Assembly: GCF_019649055.1 (NCBI RefSeq) | Contig: NW_026570749.1 | Span: forward strand, 1-10,781 | Direction of reading: 5' to 3' | DNA length: 10,781 bases | Origin: Paramacrobiotus metropolitanus | Taxonomy: Eukaryota; Tardigrada; Eutardigrada; Parachela; Macrobiotidae | Shown here: positions 1-7,800 of the stretch, piece by piece | Position numbering within the stretch: the first letter of the stretch is position 1 | Layout of the letters: each line of letters opens with the position of its first letter | The notes under the pieces: generated by a model | Told to the model about the DNA's origin: nothing | Seen by the model: only the letters and a program-made list of their open reading frames with translations | The model's database searches: none | Position numbers and translations under genes: made by a program

Positions 1-656
1 ACCTGCCAGAAAGTTTGAGGCACTGGGGCCCAGTTTATCATACTTCCACTTTCTGCTTCGAAGATTTTCTTGGAACCCTAATGCGATCTGTGCACGGCAC
101 TACTGACCTTCTTAGCCAAATAGCTAGAAGTTTCCAACAGGAAGAATTTATCCGGACAAACAGCGAAACTGTACGCGAAGTTGGGTCAATACAAGTAGGG
201 CGTTGGGAGTATGTTCCAAAGGGACGACCTGAAAGAACTGTGAATCCCGACTGGATGCATGCCCTACATGGCCTTAACGTTGACGATGCTTGTGTATACC
301 AGCGAATAATGCGAAGCGACTGTGTCCTTTTGGAAGCCAAAAGCTATAACCGCCGCACGATGCATTGCAATAGTATCTTTCAGCTGTACGATTGTGAGGT
401 GGTAGAGATTCACGGTTTTCTAGTTTTCCGTGATCAGTCGAGAGTTGTTGCAGTCGTAAAGCGCATGCAGACAGTTCCTTTTTTCAAGTTAGCTGATGGC
501 AGGCCATGCGAATTTGTTCGCAAATGTATTTCTCAAGCAAACACGTTCTCAGTTCTGGATATCGAAAGCTTATTTCGACCTGTTGTTTCAGTGTTCAGAG
601 ATGTTTCTAAAGTTGCTTTTGTAGTGTTTGTGCCAAATGCAAAGTATATTGTATAA
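1..656 (+). CDS. CACTA/EnSpm-type transposon protein, C-terminal part (5' truncated by window edge)
   Basis: An uninterrupted frame runs from base 3 to a TAA at 654-656 (about 217 codons) and is open at the left edge. The first 40 residues carry the pattern LRHWGP, then F-C-F-E-D-F-x-G, then a V-H-G-T block. From established knowledge, this matches the conserved block seen in animal CACTA-like 'transposase domain' proteins (the DUF4218-like region, where an R-x-W/Y-G-P motif and an F-E-x-x-N/G motif precede an H-G-T). The rest also fits such proteins: a Cys/Arg-rich stretch, then a region alternating short beta-like segments (GFLVFRDQSRVVAVVKRM; VAFVVFVPNAKYIV), as in their C-termini. I see no DDE catalytic residues; they would lie upstream of the window. 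No frameshift or internal stop is visible in this part, so it may be a recent or intact copy. Family assignment is by motif memory only. Confidence 0.65.
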   Translation, partial: LPESLRHWGPVYHTSTFCFEDFLGTLMRSVHGTTDLLSQIARSFQQEEFIRTNSETVREVGSIQVGRWEYVPKGRPERTVNPDWMHALHGLNVDDACVYQRIMRSDCVLLEAKSYNRRTMHCNSIFQLYDCEVVEIHGFLVFRDQSRVVAVVKRMQTVPFFKLADGRPCEFVRKCISQANTFSVLDIESLFRPVVSVFRDVSKVAFVVFVPNAKYIV

Positions 657-946
657 TGTACGGTAGTTGTCGCCCAGCGGGATGGTGGTCAGCAAAACTG
701 TCCGTAGCTGCTGTCTATGGAATTTCGGGGTAAAATAAGATGATTGTTCTTACTGCAAAACGGTATAAATTTTGCGCATTTATTCTTTTTTATGATGCCT
801 ACCATCTACGTTAATTGTAATTTTCAAACATGTCGGCCTAAATTTGTTGTATTTAGACAGTATGACAAACAGGCCGCCTAATGATCCTCGAGGTCTCTTC
901 CGGTATTTACTGCATTTACTGCCTCGAGGAACATTAGGCGGCCTCT
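657..946. other. Intergenic region with hairpin; possible minus-strand poly(A) signal
   Basis: No convincing coding frame lies here. It holds the 871-944 hairpin (listed separately) and a TTTATT at 779-784, which reads AATAAA on the minus strand, 163 nt beyond the stop of the candidate minus-strand gene ending at 947. It could be that gene's poly(A) signal. No canonical AATAAA follows the plus-strand transposon gene; only an AATAAG variant near 735 is present. Confidence 0.4.
871..944. repeat. 74-bp hairpin with 23-bp arms
   Basis: The left arm 871-893 begins AGGCCGCCTAATG and ends CCTCGAGG. It is the reverse complement of 922-944 with a single mismatch (884 against 931), giving 22 of 23 pairs around a 28-nt loop. 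The 8-bp palindrome CCTCGAGG lies at the inner end of each arm. TTTACTGCATTT occurs in the loop (906-917) and again just outside the right arm (946-957), spaced 40 bp apart. No target-site duplication flanks the arms. It sits immediately 3' of the stop of the candidate minus-strand gene at 947. Confidence 0.85.
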
Positions 947-1227
947 TTACTGCATTTCATACTCGAAGGCAGGCTGGTCAGTGCCTTGATACTTGCACAC
1001 TGAAACTGTAGGCCGCTTACTTCCATGTACCTGTGTCGTTGGCGCTTTTAAGCTTGCAACAACAGCATTGCAAAAGTTGATTGCCGCAAAACTGGCACGC
1101 CCCTTGCTCAGTTGTGCACTCGCTCCTCACACCGCCAGTGCCTTCTGTAGCTTTTCCATGCAGTTTTTGCGTGCCGAATCTCACAATCATCCCTTGTACT
1201 GCTTTGCGCTTCATCCGAGAGCGACAT
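947..1227 (-). CDS. Candidate two-exon small protein (79 aa), unknown function
   Basis: Two adjacent minus-strand stretches look coding in different frames. Exon 1 starts at the ATG 1227-1225 (MSLSDEAQSSTRDD...) and runs to 1133 after K-S-Y-R-R-H-W. Exon 2 runs from 1091 to a TAA at 949-947 and ends QPAFEYEMQ. They join in phase across a 41-nt GT-AG intron (1132-1092; donor GTGTGAG, acceptor GTGCCAG), with no stop created. The product is hydrophilic, with a basic centre and an acidic N-terminus, and I recognise no domain. The 41-nt intron is shorter than the others in this window, so a frameshifted pseudogene is the main alternative. A competing minus-strand frame (1214-1017) has a Cys cluster (Q-F-C-G-N-Q, then C-C-C-C) but looks less gene-like. 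An AATAAA on this strand at 784-779 would serve as poly(A) signal. Confidence 0.35.
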
Positions 1228-1329
1228 AATGCTTTAATTATTTTATAGATACGTCTGCGGGTGACTCGTCACTTTTATTTTGCAAAAATTTTGAAGATTC
1301 TCGTGAGTCAAGCACGGAATAACAGCAAA

Positions 1330-1933
1330 ATGAAAACAATATTCGTAAATGACATGCATTTATGCTTTCGTTACTGTTTACCTCATCATACTGATAGCAA
1401 AATTTATCAGCAAGATAGCATCCATGGCAGCCTCAACGAAAACAGCGCAACAGCAGATCTCTTGTCAAAACCTGTTAGTTATTGGGAATCTTTGTTCGGA
1501 CGGTCTAAAACCAGCATTCTGTTTTCGGGTTGCCGGCGATTTTTTGATGAGCCATATGAAATCGAATATACCGACGACACCGATAAGACGAGGTAACAAT
1601 TTCAATTATACGTACTTAACAGTAAGATTGGATTGACAGCATATGTTTACTGCGATTTTTATGTTTTTTATCTTAAGCCAGGTGACTTTTATTTACAGTA
1701 GCTCTACCGGTTTCAGGTATACTGGTAACGTGGTGAAATTGGACGGGTGTGTGAAAATAGAAGCTCAACAAAATGTTACTGGAATTCATTGTGCAAACGC
1801 CGTTGGTGGTAACAACATGCCGCGTTCAAACGTTGAAGTCTCCACCGTTGATGCTAAAAAGCGAAGCATTGAGTCACCGGATCGAACCTTGAAGAAAGCT
1901 AGAACCGGAACCAAAAAGCGTGGATTTATGTAG
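1330..1933 (+). CDS. Two-exon gene for a protein with a basic nuclear-localisation-like tail (5' end uncertain)
   Basis: Exon A ends at 1592 with a GTAACA donor. Exon B starts at 1699 after a TTTATTTACAG acceptor. The phase-2 junction keeps one frame to the TAG at 1931-1933, and the intron is 106 bp. Exon A coding from about 1411 contains K-P-V-S-Y-W-E-S-L-F-G, then an acidic end (EYTDDTDK). Exon B ends in a Lys/Arg-rich tail of about 25 residues with two clusters (AKKRS and KKARTGTKKRG), typical of a bipartite nuclear localisation signal. The start is uncertain: ATG 1330 is the first in-frame Met if unspliced upstream, but an acceptor-like TTTATCAG at 1410 and a GTGAGT at 1303 suggest the true start may lie in an earlier exon. 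An alternative open frame over 1423-1636 was judged weaker. I do not recognise the family; nuclear location is inferred from the tail alone. Confidence 0.5.
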
Positions 1934-2028
1934 CCAACTACGCATTATCTTTGGATGCGCGTACTGTCAGTGCGCTTGTTATTTTGTTTGATATTTATGC
2001 GAGCGTCGATTTACCTTATGTCCTACAC

Positions 2029-2034
2029 ATTAAA
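2029..2034 (+). promoter_or_regulatory. Poly(A) signal ATTAAA
   Basis: ATTAAA lies 96 bp after the TAG of the gene ending at 1933. It is the second most common animal poly(A) hexamer and the position is suitable. Confidence 0.45.
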
Positions 2035-2253
2035 GTTTTACCGGCTTTTCGAAATTTTTTGAATCCGAGTTGACTGTTACTGTCAATGCATTTAGCAGTA
2101 GAATTCTCAATCTTTGTAAGCTTCTGCGTGAGCCACGTTTTCGTTTTCCCTTTCAGTGAAATGTGTGAAAAACGCTGGTTATAATTACGAATACTTTTGG
2201 TGACTATCATTAATTTTTAAGCGGATTCAAGTATCTCATTGTTCTCGTTTGTA

Positions 2254-3190
2254 CAGAGGGTTATTCAGCCAAGTGTGGTCAGCGCATTAAAAAAATTCCT
2301 ATAATTCAGCCGTTGCGCAGAGTCAGATTCTAATAATTGTTTTATTATGGCAAATTAGTTTTGATGCTTTCTGCAAGTTTTTGTGACAATCGAGCTTAAA
2401 CAGCCCGCAATATTGGCTATTGACCGAAAGACTTCGACTCTAAACCTTTGACCAGGCAAAATTTGGCTTTAGATGATCTGGCCTTAAAAGGATCGTCTGC
2501 TTTTCAAATCTGGATGGTTTTAATTGTGAAAAACGACGACCCGAATATTTTTTATAGCAAAAACGATTCGATATTCTTGCGCGTTCTTGCGGTAGGACGG
2601 CTGGAAAAAACGCGAAAACAGGAAGACACTCGCAGGAGCCATGCTCAATGTGCGAATTCTTACTCACGGAGCTATAGCTATCCTTTTCGTTCCTCCACAA
2701 ACTAAAGTTGTAACGCAGGTCTTCCTTCACAATTTACAATGTTCATTAATCGAAAAAGACGCTCCACGGATTAAGCCTGGCAGAGAGGAAGAAGTCATCC
2801 AGAACCAGAGATGTGCTCCCGGGAGCACTGCTGAGAAAACAAGGATGTTGCTTCCTGATCGAAAAAAACTAGTAATTCCTTCTGAAAAAAGGATTGTTCG
2901 AAACCCATGACAGGTTTCCAGTCGATTATGGCGAAAACCCAAATTTTAAATTAATTTTGAGTAAAGGGAATCCATTTCCTATAGCTGAACTGGTCAACTG
3001 TTGCCAACATGGGGGGATGAACTTAATTTTTTCCTGGGCTACAGGATAACGAAATCTTGGCTCGGTTGAATTCAAAATGTGATTGAATGTTGTGGCTATC
3101 TGATAAAATTTTTAAAAAAGAAAAATGAGCCTGCAACGGCTAAGCAGAAATTTTCCAAAAAGTGACCACACTTGGCTGAATAACCCTCTG
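2254..3190. mobile_element. Non-autonomous DNA transposon with perfect 28-bp TIRs and TA target site (Tc1/mariner-like)
   Basis: The left end 2254-2281 begins CAGAGGGTTATTCAGCC and the right end 3163-3190 is its exact reverse complement over all 28 bases. TA at 2252-2253 and at 3191-3192 is the expected target duplication. From established knowledge, TA duplication with ends starting CAG suggests the Tc1/mariner/pogo group. The interior (about 880 bp) has only short frames in conflicting phases, none resembling a DDE/D transposase or a helix-turn-helix domain, so the copy depends on an enzyme made elsewhere. Perfect ends argue for a young insertion. A 16-bp perfect palindrome lies inside at 2813-2828. 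The element lies about 320 bp downstream of the gene ending at 1933. Confidence 0.85.
2813..2828. repeat. 16-bp perfect palindrome inside the transposon
   Basis: GTGCTCCC is followed directly by its reverse complement GGGAGCAC, without a spacer. A smaller GAAACC/GGTTTC hairpin sits at 2900-2918. Both are interior to the TA-flanked element and could be cruciform or binding sites, but nothing shows a role. Confidence 0.6.
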
Positions 3191-3192
3191 TA

Positions 3193-3741
3193 CTTCCGTT
3201 TGCCTAGTTGCGGTAATGATTATTTATTATAAAGTTAGATAAAAACCATTAACGGTAAATTTTTGTATGGGAAACAAACCCCACGAATCAGATGGACTTG
3301 GGTCGGGAATGGTATAAATCTTTTATAGTCAGTTTCATGCAAGTCTTTAAACTCCAAAGGGAAATAATTCTAGCTGCAACAAAAATAAATGTGATTTCCT
3401 AGCACTTTCTATTGGTAAACCGCTGTTTATCGCATAAGCTTTTTTGTAACTATTTTATTCGTACGCATTTCAAGATTTTGAGGTACTTATCCTTAAACCC
3501 TATCCTAACATATCCTTAATTTTGAGGTATTTGTCCTCGACAACTGGATAAACCATCGCACGGTGCGATTACCGCAAAAGCGTACAAGGTTTTTGGGAAG
3601 GACACTGCGCTGAAGCACACAACAATAATATTGCATATGTGCGCAGTACCGCGCAGTCATTTAATTGTTGTTCAGTCTTGCTGTTAACTGTGGCGTATCG
3701 AAATATTTAAAGTATACTAGAATAGTATTCTACTATGTATT
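3193..3741. other. Intergenic, no gene seen
   Basis: No convincing coding frame or splice pattern is visible. There is a 19-bp direct repeat with two differences (3475-3493 and 3519-3537, starting ATTTTGAGGTA) and a palindrome ATCGCAC-G-GTGCGAT at 3555-3569. TTTATT at 3454-3459 reads AATAAA on the minus strand. Confidence 0.5.
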
Positions 3742-3873
3742 TCACAAAAGCATAAGTTTTTCTACGTCTTGGTCCGGAAATAGCGCCCTGGTCTGCGCAT
3801 CACTTCTGATGTGTTTACCAACAACAATTAATAATTTTGTGTGTGCTCTAGCTCTTACCATAACATGATCGTA
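3742..3873 (-). CDS. Candidate terminal exon of a minus-strand gene
   Basis: On the minus strand a strong acceptor (pyrimidine-rich CTTTACCTTCTCTCAG, ending at 3874) precedes 43 codons from 3873 to a TGA ending at 3742. The peptide starts YDHVMVRARAHT and ends ALFPDQDVEKLMLL, with balanced, protein-like composition. The frame is also open upstream to 3993, but that part is hydrophobic and looks less coding. A further GTAAGA ... CAG pair would remove 66 nt inside this exon in phase, so an alternative shorter form exists. Upstream exons are not identified. The phase-0 start could accept a splice from the ORF at 4626-4345 (a weak GTGATG donor follows its R-L-H-S-S-A), but this is speculative. 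No domain is recognised. Confidence 0.3.
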   Translation of the reverse strand, partial: YDHVMVRARAHTKLLIVVGKHIRSDAQTRALFPDQDVEKLMLL

Positions 3874-4148
3874 CTGAGAGAAGGTAAAGTAATGCAACAC
3901 TACCAGGTGACGCAAATAGTGTGTTACCAAAACGTAAACCAACTTCCGCTGGCAGTCCACTAAGTCGACACTAGAAAGCTGATGCCTATTCACACTGAAA
4001 ACTTATAACAGCAGAATAGTTTGTTGTTGAGACCGTTCCACGCCGTTGCAGCTGCGGCTAAACACGATGTTATGAATTACGATACCAATTTTATTTCATG
4101 ACACTGAAATTTCATAATTTACTTCTCTCCAAAGGTTAGTGTTACATA

Positions 4149-4180
4149 AAACCTGTTATTAATGAAACCTGTTATTAATG
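4149..4180. repeat. 16-bp tandem duplication
   Basis: AAACCTGTTATTAATG occurs twice in exact tandem, at 4149-4164 and 4165-4180. The surrounding 3994-4344 has no gene I can support. Confidence 0.8.
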
Positions 4181-4344
4181 ATGACCAGTTTCCTGTCCGG
4201 TATTACTAAACCCCTCCAACCGTTAAAACCAAAAAACGACAGCTGTTAGTTAGGCAATTTAAATAATTCATATACAGTATATTCTTACAAAACGCAGCTA
4301 AATATAAATATGTACTGCAACAAGCAGACATCAGAAGCTGCATT

Positions 4345-4626
4345 TTAAAACTGCATCACAGCCGAAGAGTGAAGCCTGGTCCTAATCAAGTTTTGCTCGG
4401 CCATCCGCGTCCTGGCGTTTTTCATTTCCTCTGCGTAATCGTATATGACCTGTTTCTTGGTCTCTGATTTGCCGAGTGAATTTTCATTGAAGCGGCAGCG
4501 CTTTGCAACAAAGCGGCTTTTTACCCTAAGAAAGCCGGTTGCCGCGATAAATCGGGCGCCTGAGGAGCCTGCTCTCATTACAACTGTCCCATTCTCTTGC
4601 CGTCCATCTTTCTTTTGGAGCCACAT
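4345..4626 (-). CDS. 93-aa basic hypothetical protein
   Basis: The minus-strand frame opens after an upstream TGA; its first Met is at 4626-4624 and it ends at TAA 4347-4345. Codon usage is purine-first and protein-like throughout. The product is rich in Arg and Lys: an N-terminal part starting MWLQKKDGRQENG, a short moderately hydrophobic stretch (A-R-F-I-A-A-T-G-F-L), then a basic/acidic helix-like region (KKQVIYDYAEEMKNARTRM). A mitochondrial or nucleic-acid-binding protein would fit such composition, but no family is recognised. Upstream it faces the 12-exon gene starting at 4835, so the two may share a promoter region. An AATAAA on this strand lies at 4095-4090, about 250 nt past the stop. 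It could be one exon of a longer gene. Confidence 0.45.
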   Translation of the reverse strand: MWLQKKDGRQENGTVVMRAGSSGARFIAATGFLRVKSRFVAKRCRFNENSLGKSETKKQVIYDYAEEMKNARTRMAEQNLIRTRLHSSAVMQF

Positions 4627-4834
4627 GCACCAGCAGACAATGTAAAGTCGAGCAGAGCAAGCGCATTTACAAAAACAAACCGCCCTGGTTCATACAGCTC
4701 ACAGTAATGTCTAGCAGCTCTGCGTAATATTTCTAAATTTCGCTAGTTCTGTTATAGGGTTACCTTTTAACGTTTTCTTTGACTATTGATTGATCTGCTG
4801 ATTTTTTAGGTTTTCATTCCCGTTTCCGCGCATA
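4627..4834. promoter_or_regulatory. Divergent intergenic region with a splice acceptor before the start codon
   Basis: These 208 bp separate two divergent starts. Near the right end, a GATTTTTTAG acceptor-like sequence ends at 4809, 25 bp before ATG 4835. An in-frame TGA at 4799-4801 closes the frame above it. The acceptor could end a 5'-UTR intron or be a spliced-leader addition site. No clear TATA box is assigned. Confidence 0.35.
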
Positions 4835-7800
4835 ATGCCAGATTCCTTAAAAGATTGCTTAGCTGTGAGTGATCTCGCACTGTGGATTGAATATGCGTTT
4901 TCTGTAGCTGTACGTTTTTTACATCATGGCGTTTTTCACTTCAGAACGCCAAAAGTTGGATTCAGTGTTTCATCTGCTATGAAAGCGATGACGCTATCGC
5001 TCATATCACCGTATGTTGTCGCAACGTCGTTCACATGGATTGCATGAAACAGTGGATTACTTCCGTTCGCAATAACGATACCCTTCCGGAAGCTGACCGT
5101 GCTAACCCAACCTGTCCTAAGTGCCGCTGGTAGGGCATGTTACAACTAAGCATTTTTGCGTACTTCAAATCTACTGGATAATTCAAGCACGTCGCCCGGC
5201 GAAGCCGATTGCTTTACACCGGCTTTAATTCTGATTTCTGATGAAAAAAACTATTTCATGTATTCGTACACTGTTTTGTTTTATTACAATTTTCAACAAA
5301 AGCAATTACGTTTTTGCCAAACAAACTTTTAAAAATTTTAACCGCATAAATCGGTGAAAAATAATGCACCCTGGTGCGTTTTGAGGCTGCGATTTGCACA
5401 ACTAGAAGGGAAAGGTGTACAGTAAATCGTGAAAGATAAATACGCCAAAGGTTAAGTAAATTTCGTTATTTTCCGGGTATATTTAACGTAGCGCATTGTG
5501 ATTTGCTTTTGTCCTCTACCCTAGAGATGCAGGTAATATATTCCCGCATGTTTTTAACAAATACTGTAGACGCCAGCGTTTTCTTAACATTCTAGTGGTA
5601 TCGCAAAATATTTAATTTAGTAGTACCGCTACTGAGCGGCATTTTTGCACTGCCTCGGCGCTCGATTTAAACGTTTTGCCGCAAGCAATGCTACTGAGAG
5701 CGCCAGTTCGAACTTCGTTTTGTAAATGCGTAGGTCTAAGCTTGACCGTATGTAACTAGGTTTAGACTTTTATATTTATTTCGATTCCAGTTGGAAAGCA
5801 GTAAATGTGCAACTATTACGCAAGCCTGTCGCTCTGTGTTGTACTCTACGGGACGGCCAGGTTTAGCGTATTTCTTTCCAGTTAAGGAAAATGGCCCGGT
5901 ACATAGTGTCAGAAATGGGATACAAAAATTAAAACATTCGCTTTCGCGCACTCCGCAAAACTTTTTTGAAATACTTTATGTCATTCTAAAGCTAAATGAT
6001 TTGTATACTTCGTTCTGAAGACCGTTTGCGCGCGCAACATCCGGTTGCCGAGATATAGCGTACTAAAGTGGGCGGAAAGGTTAAAAGCATTGTTGTGTAC
6101 CAAAACTCTGGTTATTACCCGATCTTTTTGAAACTTTGCTATAAAAGGCACATGGCCATGAAATTGAAAGTGAACCAATATATCAGATCCATAGCATTTT
6201 TTCCGATTTTAAAATAAATTTTAAAAATTTAAAAATTCATTTTAAAATTTTGGCAAAGTGCTATGAACCTGAAATTGGTTCAGTTTCGACTATATGGCCA
6301 AGTGCCTTTTACAGCCAAGTTTCAAGAAGATCGGGTAATAAAAAGACTTTTGGTGCACAACAATGCATTTAAACGTTTCGCCCATTTTAGTACGCCATAT
6401 CTTGACAACCGAACGTTGCGCGCGCAAACGGTTTTCAGAACAGTGTATACAAATCATTTAGCTTTGGAATGACATAAAGTATGACAAAAAAGTGATTCGG
6501 AGTGCGCGAAAGCGAAAGTTTTAGTGTATGTATCCCATTTCTGGCACCATGCACCGGGCCATTTCCCTTAAGTTTGTGTACAAGGTGTACGTAGAGGCGG
6601 GGTTACTGCAAATCTGTGATTTTTAACTTAGAAATTCCAAAAGATGCGTAGGCTAGTGTAAACAGAAGGTCAACTTGGCAGATGTCCGGCTAGATCCTAA
6701 AAACTGAAAGCCAGTGTTTTTAAAGTCTGGATTTTCAACGCGCCTTTCAGAAACATTTACCGAATGTAATTTCTCATACGCACTGGCACTGCGCAGTGGC
6801 GTTAGCTATCTGTATAAGCAGCAATTTTGCAACTGGTTGTTGTTTTACGTAGTGCATGGCTCAGATTTAATCGTGCTGCAGGGGCCCGTTTGTTGCGGAG
6901 ACACAGCTCGTGCCCCTTGGCTGGGTTTCCGAAGTCGTCAAAAACCTAAACGCAGCTTCTATGTTGCTGCCACAAGAAGGGGAGAAAAGTCGGCTGCCTT
7001 ACCCTACTGCAGTTACGTTGCATTTTGACACATTGAATGCCGTTTTGCCCAACTGGCTGCACGACCGAGCAAACGGAAAAGTTGTCTTTTTTGACGGATG
7101 TGACTTGGAGTTTCTGTGGCTTCTTGACCATCTGGGCAAAAACTTGGATTTCACCGTGTAAGCAGTTTCTGCTGCCGCTTTAAATATCGAATTAAATTTA
7201 CCGCTTATTAAAATTTTCGTTGAAGAAATAGCAAAATAAACTTCGGTATATGTAGTATGACTATGTATGTACGTTTGTACATGCGTACTGCGCTATAGTT
7301 ATTGTGCTGCCATTTTAAAGTTGGCTCTCAACGTTCGATTTTAATAAATTATTATCATTGCACTGCAGCGTTTTCCAAAAATTTTTCGTTAGTACCCTAA
7401 TTATTTTCTAGAAATTCAGCAACCGCTGCGAGAGCGCTGGGGACAAATTTCTATCGCTTTATCTGTACTGACTGGGATTTTGAAAAATCGCCCAAATTCT
7501 TGCGTTCTTGCGCTGGCGTCATGGCGGATATGAACGTGTCGAAGGAGTTTTTCGAATGCGCAGTCCTGCCTCCGAATTTAAGAAAGCCACTTCACGTAAT
7601 GAATGAGTATCTTGCGGCCGAGTATGTCTGCTCGTGGGCTGAACCTCTACTACAGCGGGGAAGCAAGGTAACTAGGATTAAATGCCGTTGAGATATTGTG
7701 CTGTCCAAGCGGATCAGTGGCAGTGCATGTGTTTTTAATACAGGCGGGCTTGCAATACCTTTATAACACTGGTGTAAAACTTGTAATGATAAAAAAGTGA

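Noticed and set aside
1241-1247. TATAAAA on the minus strand as a TATA box
   Set aside because: It is only about 14 bp from the ATG at 1227, too close for the usual distance of about 30 bp to a transcription start followed by a leader.
1349-1636. Plus-strand frame from ATG 1349/1423
   Set aside because: It overlaps exon A of the gene ending at 1933. Reading through the 1593 donor gives no sensible product, and its G-phase end does not join the 1699 exon without a stop.
2448-2942. Overlapping frames on both strands inside the TA-flanked element
   Set aside because: None shows a DDE/D triad or helix-turn-helix, and their codon patterns are not protein-like. Treated as non-coding filler.
6263-6472. 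69-codon frame in the right arm of the palindrome as a gene
   Set aside because: It is explained by the MITE arm and mirrored in the other arm. Amino-acid changes are too frequent for a constrained protein.
6714-7028. 104-codon plus-strand frame
   Set aside because: It runs through a good intron (6766-6881) and then out of frame with exon 6; the spliced model explains the region better.
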